Below are positions 32,066-41,409 of a stretch of DNA of 41,409 nt, one piece after another. The stretch is from CAZJFH01 sp964545205 (GTDB lineage Bacteria > Pseudomonadota > Alphaproteobacteria > Rhodospirillales > Magnetospirillaceae). The number at the start of each line of letters is the position of its first letter. Within the stretch, counting starts at the first letter, position 1. The position numbers were made by a program, and so were the translations under genes. The notes below the pieces were generated by a model. That model made no database searches. It was not told the origin of the DNA and saw nothing but the letters and a program-made list of their open reading frames with translations. The stretch lies in the NCBI GenBank assembly GCA_964545205.1, contig CAZJFH010000046.1:1-41409 (forward strand). The letters run 5' to 3'.

Positions 32066-35000
32066 TTAAGCCGCGGTGACGAAGCTGTCCATCACCTTCT
32101 TGTGGCCGGCCTTGTCGAAGGCGATCTCCAGCTTGTTGCCGTCGGCGGCGATCACGGTGCCGTTGCCGAATTTCTGATGGAACACCCGGTCGCCGACGCC
32201 GAATCCGCCGGCCTGCGCCTGGCGCGGCTCGACCCTGTAGGAACTGGCCTCGACGGTCTTCCAGCGCGACTCGCCGCGCTGGTTCCAGCCGCCCCACGGC
32301 TCGGCGAAGCCGCCGGTGCGGTTGCCCAGCAGGCCCTGGTCGGCGCTGCGCTCGACATGCGCCTCGGGCAGCTCGGCGACGAACCGCGACGGCAGATTCG
32401 ATTGCCACTGATTGTAGACGCGGCGGTTGGCGGCGTAGGTGATCATCACCCGGCGCCGGGCGCGGGTGATGCCGACATAGGCCAGGCGGCGCTCCTCCTC
32501 CAGCCCCGAGGCGCCGGACTCGTCGAGGGCGCGCTGGTGCGGGAACACGCCTTCCTCCCAGCCGGGCAGGAACACGCAGTCGAACTCCAGGCCCTTGGCG
32601 GCGTGCAGGGTCATCAGCGTGACCTTGTCGCCCTCGGCCCTGTCGTCGTTGTCCATCACCAGGCTGACATGCTCGATGAAGCCGGCGAGGCCGTCGTAGT
32701 CGTCGAGCGAGCCGACCAGCTCCTTCAGGTTCTCCAGCCGGCCCTGCGCTTCCGGAGTCTTGTCGCGCTGCCACATCTCGGTGTAGCCGGACTCTTCGAG
32801 AATCGTCGCCGCCAGCTCGGAGGCCGGCATCGCGTCGAGCAGCCCGCGCCAGCGCGCCAAATCCGCCATCAGGCCGCGCAAGGTGGCGCGGGCCTTGGGC
32901 TTGATCTCGTCGGTCTCGATCACCGCGGCCGCCGCCTGCAGCAGCGGAATCTCGCGGGCTTGCCGCAGGCGGTGCAGCACCTGCAGGGTGGCGTCGCCGA
33001 GCCCGCGCTTGGGCGTGTTGACGATGCGCTCGAAGGCGAGGTCGTCGGACGGCGACAGCACGACGCGGAAATAGGCGATGGCGTCCCGGATCTCGAGGCG
33101 CTCGTAGAAGCGCTGGCCGCCGAGCACCCGATAGGGCACGCCGCAGGTCAGCAGCCGCTCCTCGAATTCGCGGCTCTGGAAGCCGGCGCGGACCAGGACC
33201 GCCATCTCGGCCAGCGAATGGCCGGCGCGCTGCAGCGCCTCGATCTCGTCGACGACGACGCGGGCCTCCTCCTCGCCGTCCCAGACGCCGCGCACGGCGA
33301 TCCGGTCGCCGTCGAGGTCGGTGCGGCCGGGCCGCAGGGTCTTGCCCAGCCGGTCCGCGTTGTTGGCGATCAGGCCCGAGGCGGCGGCGAGGATCTGGGG
33401 CGTCGAGCGGTAGTTGCGCTCCAGCCGCACCACGACGGCGCCGGGGAAGTCGCGCTCGAACTTCAGGATGTTGCCGACCTCGGCGCCGCGCCAGGAATAG
33501 ATCGAATTGTGGGTGACGATCCCGTTGGCGACGAAGTTGTGGGTGCCGTCGACGTCGAGGTCGTGCACGGTGCCGCGGTACGGCACGCGCTCGGCCTCCG
33601 TCACCACGTCGTGGCGACCATCGGCAAGCGCGACCACCATCCCCGGAACCACCTGGGACGCCGGCCGCATCGTCAACGGCGTGCCGAGCACGTTGGCCTT
33701 GCGGACCACCGTAAGGTCGAACCGCGTGGCGATCCGCGTCTTGATCTCCTCGATCCGGCCGAAATCGCGGAACGCCGTCTCGTAGCGCCAGTTGGCCGGG
33801 TTGCGCCTGTAGGCGCGGGCCTTCAGCCCGACTTCGGCCAGCGCCGCGGCGCCTTCGGCATCGTTGCCGCTTATCGCGATGCGATGCATCGGCGTCGTAC
33901 CGCGGCGGTCGGCGTTCATGGTCATGATGAGGTTGCGCCGTCGGCCGGGGGCGGCCTGCGGAACGAAATGCGGATGCTCCGGACTGAGCCCGTGCGCATC
34001 CATCAACTCCACCACCCGGGCGGTTGCCGCCAGTTCGCGATGCAGTGCGTCGAGCCGTTCCTGGTCATTGACCAGACCGTTGGCCGCGGCCCCGCGCCGC
34101 GCCACGAACGGCAAGGTGGTGATGCCGTACAGCAGGCTCAGGCGATGTTCCATCGCGCGGGCGTCCTGCTCGGTCTCGAACGCATGCACCAGCCAGACGG
34201 CGTCGGCGTGTTCCTGCAGGCAGCGCTGCTGATAGCCGACGACCGCGTGGCGCTGCCCCCGCGTGTAGATCTGCGACGTGCCCAGCCGATAGCCGTATCC
34301 GCGCTTCATCATCAGGTAGGTGAAATGCTTCTGCGGGCTCTCGTGCAGGACGACATCGGCGAAATGCACGTGCTCGGGCGTGGTCAGGAGTTCATGGCCG
34401 GCTGCCGTCCGGATTTGGACCATCTCGCCGGAGAAGCGCCGACGGTGGACGCGGCCGACTCGGGCCGGCCGGAAATCGCCGCTGCCGTAGGAGGACAGCA
34501 CCAAGTCGCCGGCCTTGACGTCCTCGACCCGGCGCAGGCCGCCATCGCCCATGCGGACCATCGTCCCGGCGGCGACGCACTGGTCGTCGTCGCCGACGCA
34601 GCAGATGTTCCTGTGGCCGCCGGCCAGCAGCCGCAGCCAGAGGTACTGGGCGACGTTGGTGTCCTGGTACTCGTCGACCAGGATGTAGCGGAAGCGCCGC
34701 CGGTAGTCGTCGGCGATGTCGGCGTGCTGCTGGAAGACGGTCAGGCAGTGCAGCAGCAGATCGCCGAAATCGCAGGCGTTCAGCGTCTTCAGCCGCTCCT
34801 GGTAGGCGGCGTAGAGCTGCGCGGCGCGACCGCCGGCGAAGTCGCCGGCGTCGTCGCCGCCGCCGACGCGGGCCGGGGTCAGGCCCTTGTCCTTCCAGCG
34901 CTGGACGATGCCCATCAGCGCCTGGGCCGGCCACTTCTTGGCATCGACCGCCTCGGCCTCCATCACCTGCTTGAGCAGCCGGATCTGGTCGTCGGTGTCG

Positions 35001-35401
35001 AGGATGGTGAAGTTCGAGGTCAGGCCGACCAGCTCGGCGTGGCGGCGCAGGAAGCGCACGCCCAGGGCATGGAAGGTGCCCAGCCACACGTTCTCGGCCA
35101 CCGGACCGATCATCGCCGCGACGCGCTCGCGCATCTCGCGCGCCGCCTTGTTGGTGAAGGTCACCGCCAGGCATTCCCACGGCCGCGCCTTGCCGCTGAG
35201 CAGGATGTGGGCCAGCCGGGTGGTCAGCACCCGGGTCTTGCCGGTGCCGGCGCCCGAGAGCACCAGCACGGGGCCCTCGGTGGTCTCCACCGCCTGGCGC
35301 TGCTCGGGATTGAGGCCGTCGAGCCAGGGCGCGGCGGCGGCGGCCGGCGCACCGGGCTGGTCGAACGGAATGTCGTCGTCGAGTTCGAAAGGATCGGGCA
35401 T
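32066..35401 (-). CDS. uvrD: UvrD/PcrA-family 3'-5' DNA helicase interrupted by an intein
   Basis: Superfamily 1A helicase for nucleotide excision and mismatch repair and removal of RecA or stalled complexes. The precursor is 1111 residues; excision of residues 275-632 would leave a 753-residue helicase of normal length. Visible motifs: Walker A SGAGTGKTR, motif Ia FTNKAAREMRERV, motif II VDEYQDTN, motif III GDDDQ/SIYSWRGAE (split by the intein), motif IV RLERNYRS, motif V TLMTLHAAKGLEFD and motif VI AYVGITRAR. A C-terminal Tudor-like end (GDRVFHQKFGNGTVIA) is present. Start is taken at MPDPFELDD (35401); a further ATG 42 bases upstream is less likely. Upstream of prmA on the minus strand; divergent from the App1-like gene. 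Confidence 0.95.
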   Translation of the reverse strand: MPDPFELDDDIPFDQPGAPAAAAAPWLDGLNPEQRQAVETTEGPVLVLSGAGTGKTRVLTTRLAHILLSGKARPWECLAVTFTNKAAREMRERVAAMIGPVAENVWLGTFHALGVRFLRRHAELVGLTSNFTILDTDDQIRLLKQVMEAEAVDAKKWPAQALMGIVQRWKDKGLTPARVGGGDDAGDFAGGRAAQLYAAYQERLKTLNACDFGDLLLHCLTVFQQHADIADDYRRRFRYILVDEYQDTNVAQYLWLRLLAGGHRNICCVGDDDQCVAAGTMVRMGDGGLRRVEDVKAGDLVLSSYGSGDFRPARVGRVHRRRFSGEMVQIRTAAGHELLTTPEHVHFADVVLHESPQKHFTYLMMKRGYGYRLGTSQIYTRGQRHAVVGYQQRCLQEHADAVWLVHAFETEQDARAMEHRLSLLYGITTLPFVARRGAAANGLVNDQERLDALHRELAATARVVELMDAHGLSPEHPHFVPQAAPGRRRNLIMTMNADRRGTTPMHRIAISGNDAEGAAALAEVGLKARAYRRNPANWRYETAFRDFGRIEEIKTRIATRFDLTVVRKANVLGTPLTMRPASQVVPGMVVALADGRHDVVTEAERVPYRGTVHDLDVDGTHNFVANGIVTHNSIYSWRGAEVGNILKFERDFPGAVVVRLERNYRSTPQILAAASGLIANNADRLGKTLRPGRTDLDGDRIAVRGVWDGEEEARVVVDEIEALQRAGHSLAEMAVLVRAGFQSREFEERLLTCGVPYRVLGGQRFYERLEIRDAIAYFRVVLSPSDDLAFERIVNTPKRGLGDATLQVLHRLRQAREIPLLQAAAAVIETDEIKPKARATLRGLMADLARWRGLLDAMPASELAATILEESGYTEMWQRDKTPEAQGRLENLKELVGSLDDYDGLAGFIEHVSLVMDNDDRAEGDKVTLMTLHAAKGLEFDCVFLPGWEEGVFPHQRALDESGASGLEEERRLAYVGITRARRRVMITYAANRRVYNQWQSNLPSRFVAELPEAHVERSADQGLLGNRTGGFAEPWGGWNQRGESRWKTVEASSYRVEPRQAQAGGFGVGDRVFHQKFGNGTVIAADGNKLEIAFDKAGHKKVMDSFVTAA
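33506..34579 (-). mobile_element. Intein in UvrD helicase motif III (358 residues)
   Basis: It starts at Cys275 of the precursor, directly after GDDDQ, and ends at Asn632 in VTHN, followed by Ser (SIYSWRGA). Splicing features are complete: Cys1; block A CVAAGTMVRMGDG; block B GHELLTTPEHVHF with the TxxH motif; block F GTVHDLDVDGTHNFVANG; block G with penultimate His and terminal Asn; +1 Ser nucleophile. The middle of about 220 residues is too long for a mini-intein. It has no LAGLIDADG motif. A segment with TYLMMKRGYGYRLGTS and, 40 residues on, AMEHRLSLLYG loosely recalls GIY-YIG/T5orf172-type nucleases. That comparison is tentative. Confidence 0.93.
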
Positions 35402-35484
35402 GGCGCGTAATATAGGCGCTCGATCCGCGTCCGGCCCACCCATTTTCTCGCAACCCGAACCGGCCCTCGGGTGTTTGCCCCGGC
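35402..35484. promoter_or_regulatory. Divergent promoter region between uvrD and the App1-like gene
   Basis: The 83 bases contain an AT-rich TATATT (minus-strand reading, about 35407-35413) close to the uvrD ATG, compatible with a -10 element of a short or leaderless transcript, but no clear -35. A Shine-Dalgarno sequence for uvrD is not obvious. Nothing specific is seen for the + strand gene. Confidence 0.3.
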
Positions 35485-36696
35485 ATGAAGGTCGGCAAGG
35501 TGTTGCGCGGGATCCTGGGGCTGGCGGCGCGGCCGGTGCGCAAGGCGCAAGGTCGCGGCGGCGTCGTGCTGCAGCCCTATCGCGGCTACGGCTCGCGCGA
35601 CGAGATCTTCCTGATCGGCCGGGTGTTCCGCCAGTCGCCGGCCTCGGCGCGCTCGGCGACGGACGCGCCGGCGCGGCAGTTGCGCGACGTCGCCCGCCGG
35701 CTGATGCGCCGCGCCGTCCGCGGCGCCACCGTCACCGCCCGCTTCTGCGGCGCCGAGCAGCGCGTCGAGACCGACCGCGACGGCTATTTCCGCATCCACC
35801 TGCGCCCGGCAACGCCGCCGCCGGACGACCGCGACTGGCACGAGGTGGCGCTGTCGCTCGACGGCCCGGAGCCGTGCACGGCCAAGGCGCGCGTCTTCGT
35901 CCCGCCGGCGCATTGCCGCTACGTGGTGATCAGCGACATCGACGACACCGTCATGTACACCGGCGTCGCCAACAAGCTCGGCATGCTGTGGCGGCTGTTC
36001 GTCGAGGGCCCCGCCAGCCGCACGGCCTTTCCCGGCGTGCCGGCCTTCTACCGGGCGCTGCACGACGGCGCCGGCGGCGACGAGCGCAACCCGATGCTCT
36101 ACGTCTCGCGCGGGCCATGGGGCATCTACGACATCCTGGACGCCTTCTTCCGCGCCCACGACATCCCCGTCGGGCCGATCCTGTTCCTGCGCGAATGGGG
36201 CGTGCACTGGACCAGCCCGCTGCCGCGCCGCGCCACCGAGCACAAGCGCGAGCTGATCGACAACATGCTGGCGCTCTATCGCGACCTGCCCTTCGTGCTG
36301 ATCGGCGATTCCGGCCAGCACGACCCCGAGGTCTACCGCCGCATCATCGCCGACCATCCCGGCCGGGTGCTGGCGGTCTACATCCGCAACGTCTCGAAGA
36401 GCGGCAGCCGGGCGCGCGAGATCGAGGCCATGGCCGCCGAGGTCGTCCGCGAAGGCTCGAGCCTGGTGCTGGCCGCCGAGAGCCCGGCGATGGCCGAGCA
36501 CGCCGCCGCCCTCGGCCTGGTGCCGCCCGACGCCATCGCCACGGTGCGCGCCGCGATGGCCGCCGAGCACGCGGCGCCGCATGTGCGGGCGACCCGCATC
36601 GTCCACGCCGACGCGCCCGAGCAGGCGGAAGAGGCGATCGGCGAGGCCGGCGAGAGCGAGAACGTGCGGATAGAACCGAAGCGGCGGCGGCGGTAG
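35485..36696 (+). CDS. App1-like phosphatidate phosphatase (DUF2183)
   Basis: A 403-residue protein with an N-terminal beta-rich region (GRVFRQSP, then VRGATVTARFCGAEQRVETD, DGYFRIHL) and a DUF2183/App1 catalytic domain of the HAD type: SDIDDTVMYTG with Asp151 and Asp153 in the DxDxT motif, YVSRGPWGIYD as motif II, and FVLIGDSGQHDPEVY as the acidic motif. Yeast App1 is a Mg-dependent phosphatidate phosphatase; the bacterial substrate is not established. There is no signal peptide. The C-terminal 70 residues are Ala/Glu-rich with a basic end. It is followed directly by the second double-hairpin repeat. Confidence 0.85.
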   Translation: MKVGKVLRGILGLAARPVRKAQGRGGVVLQPYRGYGSRDEIFLIGRVFRQSPASARSATDAPARQLRDVARRLMRRAVRGATVTARFCGAEQRVETDRDGYFRIHLRPATPPPDDRDWHEVALSLDGPEPCTAKARVFVPPAHCRYVVISDIDDTVMYTGVANKLGMLWRLFVEGPASRTAFPGVPAFYRALHDGAGGDERNPMLYVSRGPWGIYDILDAFFRAHDIPVGPILFLREWGVHWTSPLPRRATEHKRELIDNMLALYRDLPFVLIGDSGQHDPEVYRRIIADHPGRVLAVYIRNVSKSGSRAREIEAMAAEVVREGSSLVLAAESPAMAEHAAALGLVPPDAIATVRAAMAAEHAAPHVRATRIVHADAPEQAEEAIGEAGESENVRIEPKRRRR

Positions 36697-36704
36697 AAGC
36701 GAAT

Positions 36705-36777
36705 TGGAGCGCGCGTCTCCAGACGCGCAGGCCTTTCGCGGCGGGGAAACACAGCGGGTCCGGAGACCCGCGCTCCA
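36705..36777. repeat. Double-hairpin repeat, copy 2
   Basis: Outer arms TGGAGCGCG (36705-36713) and CGCGCTCCA (36769-36777) enclose GCGCGTCT-CC-AGACGCGC (36711-36728) and GCGGGTC-CGGA-GACCCGC (36754-36771). The first stem differs from copy 1 by one base on each arm, and both changes preserve pairing. It lies just after the App1-like stop codon and may also act in transcript ending. Confidence 0.8.
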
Positions 36778-36808
36778 GCCCTTCCCCGATTTTCCTCTTC
36801 ATAGACAC

Positions 36809-36824
36809 ATAAAGATATGTTTAT
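36809..36824. promoter_or_regulatory. Candidate SahR-type operator upstream of the ArsR-methyltransferase gene
   Basis: ATAAAGATATGTTTAT is one base away from the perfect palindrome ATAAAGATATCTTTAT, which I recall as close to the SahR motif of Proteobacteria. It sits in an AT-rich island 30 bases before the TTG start, with TAGACA (36802-36807) as a possible -35 and TATCTC (36824-36829) as a weak -10, so bound protein would block the promoter. Confidence 0.55.
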
Positions 36825-36854
36825 ATCTCTCGCACCAAGCGGGAGGCGACTCTG

Positions 36855-37823
36855 TTGACGACCATGGATCAGGTACTGGCGGGACTGCGCGCGGCGGCGG
36901 AGCCGACGCGGCTGCGGCTGCTGGCCCTGTGCGCCCGCGGCGACCTGACCGTGACCGAGCTCACCCACATCCTGGGCCAGAGCCAGCCGCGGGTGTCGCG
37001 CCATCTCAAGCTGATGGTCGAGGCCGGTCTGCTGGAGCGCTTCCGCGAGGGCGCCTGGGCCTTCTACCGCCTGGCCGATTCGCCGCTGGCCCGCAACGTG
37101 CTGGCGCTGCTGCCCGACGGCGACACGACGCTGGAGCTGGATTCGCGGCGCCTCGACGACATCAAGCAGGAGCGCGCCGCCGCCGCCGCCGAATACTTCC
37201 GCGAGAACGCCGAGCGCTGGGACGCCATCCGCTCGCTGCACGTCGACGACGCCGAGGTCGAGGCGGCGCTGGTCGACCTCGCCGGCGAGCTTCCGGTGCG
37301 CGACCTGGTCGACGTCGGCACCGGCACCGGCCGCGTGCTCGAAGTGCTGGCGCCGCTGGTCGATCGCGGCCTGGGCGTCGATTCCTCGCGCGAGATGCTG
37401 GCCCTGGCCCGCGCCCGCCTGGAGGAGGCCGGCATCAAGAACTGCTACGTGCGCCAGGGCGACATGTACCAGCTGCCGCTGCCGCCCGACAGCGCCGACC
37501 TGGTCACCATCCATCAGGTGCTGCATTATTCCGAGCGGCCCGCCGCCGCCGTCGCCGAGGCGGCACGCGTGCTGCGGCCGGGCGGCCGCCTGGCGGTGGT
37601 CGACTTCGCGCCGCACGAGCTGGAATATCTGCGCGAGGAACACAGCCACCGCCGCCTCGGCTTCGCCGACGGCGAGGTCGAGGGCTGGCTGCGCGCCGCC
37701 GGCCTGAAGCCGGCCGAGACCCGGCACCTGCCGGGCGAGCCCCTGACCGTCACCATCTGGCTGGCGCGACGCCCCGACGGCGCCGCCGCCCACCGTAAGC
37801 AAACCGCAGGAGCGAGAGCGTGA
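36855..37823 (+). CDS. ArsR-family regulator fused to a SAM-methyltransferase domain, probable SahR-type methionine-cycle regulator
   Basis: A 322-residue protein. Residues 5-85 are an ArsR winged helix (ALCARGDLTVTELTHIL, then QSQPRVSRHLKLMVEAGLLE as recognition helix region); it lacks the usual metal-binding Cys motif. Residues about 110-310 are a class I methyltransferase fold with motif I DVGTGTGRVLE (153-163), GVDSSREML and VLRPGGRLAVVDF. This architecture directly upstream of metF and metH fits SahR, which senses S-adenosylhomocysteine; the C-terminal domain would bind the ligand rather than methylate. TTG 36855 is chosen because GGGAGG at 36841-36846 is 8 bases before it; ATG 36864 is the alternative. 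Confidence 0.85.
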   Translation: MTTMDQVLAGLRAAAEPTRLRLLALCARGDLTVTELTHILGQSQPRVSRHLKLMVEAGLLERFREGAWAFYRLADSPLARNVLALLPDGDTTLELDSRRLDDIKQERAAAAAEYFRENAERWDAIRSLHVDDAEVEAALVDLAGELPVRDLVDVGTGTGRVLEVLAPLVDRGLGVDSSREMLALARARLEEAGIKNCYVRQGDMYQLPLPPDSADLVTIHQVLHYSERPAAAVAEAARVLRPGGRLAVVDFAPHELEYLREEHSHRRLGFADGEVEGWLRAAGLKPAETRHLPGEPLTVTIWLARRPDGAAAHRKQTAGARA

Positions 37824-38731
37824 GCCTGGAGATCCATCCCTTCGGAAAAGACTTGCCGGTCGCCGGCCCCCGGAACCCCATCCAGGTGTCGTTCGAGTTC
37901 TTTCCGCCGAAGACCGACAAGATGCACGAGACGCTGTGGAACAGCATCAAGCGCCTCGAGCCGCTGAACCCGGCCTTCGTCTCGGTGACCTACGGCGCCG
38001 GCGGCACCACGCGCGAGCGCACCCACGAGACGGTGGTGCGCATCCGCAAGGAGACCGGCCTGGCGCCGGCCGCGCACCTGACCTGCGTCGGCCACGTGCG
38101 CGGCGAGATCGAGGACATCGCGCGCCGCTACTGGGACGAGGGCATCCGCCACATCGTCGCCCTGCGCGGCGACATGCCGGAGGGCGGCGTCTACGAACCC
38201 ACGCCGGGCGGCTACGACTACGCCGTCGACCTGGTCGCCGGACTGAAGAGGATCGCCGATTTCGAGATCTCGGTCGCCGCCTATCCGGAGACGCATCCCG
38301 ACGCGCCCAGCGCCGACTTCGACCTCGACAACCTCAAGCGCAAGATCGACGCGGGCGCCACCCGCGCCATCAGCCAGTACTTCTTCGACGTCGACGCCTT
38401 CCGGCGGTTCCTCGAGCGCGCGCGCAAGGCCGGCATCACCGTGCCGATCGTGCCCGGCATCCTGCCGGTGACCAATTTCGCCCAGGTGCAGAAGTTCTCG
38501 GCCGCCTGCGGCGCCTCGGTGCCGAAGTGGATGGCCGACCTGTTCGAGGGCCTCGACGACGACCCCGAGACCCGCAAGCTGGTCGCCGCCACCATGGCCG
38601 CCGAGCAGTGCCGCGCCCTGGCCGCCGACGGCGTCAAGGACTTCCACTTCTACACCCTGAACCGCGCCGACCTGACCTACGCCATCTGCCACATCCTCGG
38701 GGTGCGGCCGGCGGCGAAGGTGGAGGCATGA
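37820..38731 (+). CDS. metF: Methylenetetrahydrofolate reductase MetF
   Basis: FAD-dependent enzyme reducing 5,10-methylene-THF to 5-methyl-THF, the methyl donor for MetH. The 303-residue TIM-barrel protein shows VSFEFFPPKTDKM near the N-terminus (catalytic Glu region), VSVTYGAGGTTRERT, AHLTCVGHVRGE, IVALRGDMP, VAAYPETHPDA, and AISQYFFDVDAF. The start is GTG 37820, overlapping the regulator's stop (GTGA), with AGGAG 7 bases upstream. The next element, palindrome copy C, begins only 2 bases after the metF stop. Confidence 0.96.
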   Translation: MSLEIHPFGKDLPVAGPRNPIQVSFEFFPPKTDKMHETLWNSIKRLEPLNPAFVSVTYGAGGTTRERTHETVVRIRKETGLAPAAHLTCVGHVRGEIEDIARRYWDEGIRHIVALRGDMPEGGVYEPTPGGYDYAVDLVAGLKRIADFEISVAAYPETHPDAPSADFDLDNLKRKIDAGATRAISQYFFDVDAFRRFLERARKAGITVPIVPGILPVTNFAQVQKFSAACGASVPKWMADLFEGLDDDPETRKLVAATMAAEQCRALAADGVKDFHFYTLNRADLTYAICHILGVRPAAKVEA

Positions 38732-38733
38732 CC

Positions 38734-38759
38734 CCCCTCTCCCGCTGGCGGGAGAGGGG
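38734..38759. repeat. REP-like palindrome, copy C
   Basis: A 26-base palindrome (12-bp arms, TG loop) with the same CCCTCTCCCGC core as copies A and B. Its inward tag is GCTGGGGGTGAGGGTGG (about 38759-38775), which also contains the GTG start of the DUF559 gene. Confidence 0.85.
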
Positions 38760-38765
38760 CTGGGG

Positions 38766-39187
38766 GTGAGGGTGGAACGGCGCCCGAACATTCCGATAGC
38801 CAGAGCACTGCGCCGTGAACGGGCAACCGAGGTCGAGAAACGGTTGTGGCTGGAGTTGCGCGACCGGCGGCTGTGCGGCGCCAAGTTCCGCCGCCAGTAC
38901 ACGCTCGGCCGCTACATACTCGATTTCGTCTGCCTGGAACGGCAACTGGTGATCGAACTGGATGGCGGCCAGCACGGCGAACCGGTCGGCGCGGCGGCCG
39001 ACGAGGAGCGGACCAACTGGCTGAAGGCGCAAGGCTTCCGGGTGCTGCGCTATTGGAACAACGATGTGACAGAGAACTTGGCCGGTGTGCTGGCGAACAT
39101 AGCCGAAGCGCTCAACCAACCACCCTCCCCCCAACCCCCTCTCCCGCCGGCGGGAGAGGGGCTTCAAACCGAGCAGGACGACGCACG

Positions 39188-39191
<4 letters not shown>
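38766..39191 (+). CDS. DUF559 protein, PD-(D/E)XK/Vsr-like nuclease fold
   Basis: A 141-residue protein whose residues about 8-115 match DUF559: ARALRRERATEVEKRLWLEL, then CGAKFRRQYTLGRYILDFVC, LVIELDGGQH and FRVLRYWNNDVTENLAGVL. The family resembles very short patch repair endonucleases; the Asp in ILDF, Glu in VIELDGGQH and the Gln/His are the presumed active-site residues and all are present. The last 23 residues (QPPSPQPPLPPAGEGLQ...) are simply the translation of palindrome copy D. The start GTG 38766 (or 38772) lies in the copy C tag, and the stop overlaps the metH ATG. Biological role unknown; the bracketing repeats suggest a mobile unit. Confidence 0.85.
39136..39161. repeat. REP-like palindrome, copy D
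   Basis: Perfect 26-base palindrome (13-bp arms, no loop), differing from copies A-C by one central base. Its tag is on the left as CACCCTCCCCCCAA (39121-39134), the inverse of the copy C tag. It lies inside the 3' end of the DUF559 frame. Confidence 0.85.

Positions 39192-41409
<2,218 letters not shown>

Noticed and set aside
33506..34579. Insertion in uvrD as an insertion sequence or frameshifted junk
   Set aside because: The frame is unbroken through both junctions and all intein splicing residues are present.
31148..35410. A 1420-codon open frame on the + strand opposite uvrD and prmA
   Set aside because: It is the antisense shadow of real genes with clear motifs; its Gly/His/Arg-rich composition follows from high GC and codon bias.

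Overview
The window is very GC-rich chromosomal DNA from an alphaproteobacterium, most likely Rhodospirillales-like. This rests on gene order (dcw cluster running ftsL-ftsI-murE-murF-mraY-murD-ftsW-murG-murC-murB-ddl-ftsQ-ftsA-ftsZ, then lpxC, bamD, recN, ligA), a meso-DAP type MurE, a DUF3750 protein, a DUF1127 protein and the style of the intergenic palindromes. The genus cannot be fixed from the sequence alone.

Bases 1-16680 are the division and cell-wall (dcw) cluster, all on the + strand and packed with ATGA or short overlaps. It makes UDP-MurNAc-pentapeptide (MurB, MurC, MurD, MurE, MurF, Ddl), lipid I and lipid II (MraY, MurG), polymerises and cross-links septal peptidoglycan (FtsW, FtsI) and builds the divisome (FtsL, FtsQ, FtsA, FtsZ). 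It is followed by lpxC (lipid A synthesis), bamD (outer-membrane protein assembly), recN (DNA repair), a small MazEF/PemIK-type toxin-antitoxin pair with its own promoter and palindromic operator, and ligA (DNA ligase).

Bases 23249-31069 are more accessory: a palindrome-rich gap, a DUF3750 protein, an orphan membrane histidine kinase, a TPR-like protein of unknown role, an M24 aminopeptidase P on the minus strand, and a DUF1127 protein. Bases 31076-35401 (minus strand) hold prmA and a UvrD/PcrA helicase interrupted by a 358-residue intein in helicase motif III. Bases 35485-41409 (+ strand) hold an App1-like phosphatase, then a methionine-cycle operon: an ArsR-methyltransferase fusion regulator (SahR-like) with a candidate operator, metF, a DUF559 nuclease-like gene, and metH (cut by the window end).

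The most interesting structure is a family of palindromes with arm CCCTCTCCCGC. Five copies are visible. Two copies, in inverse orientation with G-rich tags facing inward, bracket the DUF559 gene between metF and metH. Two more make a gene-less doublet of the same layout between ligA and the DUF3750 gene. The fifth sits inside a perfect 23-bp inverted repeat. This resembles the REP/REPIN-RAYT arrangement, but with a DUF559 (PD-(D/E)XK/Vsr-like) gene where the RAYT transposase would be. A second repeat family, with compensatory base changes in its stem, occurs twice. The intein is the other notable element: it shows no LAGLIDADG motif and may carry a different endonuclease core.
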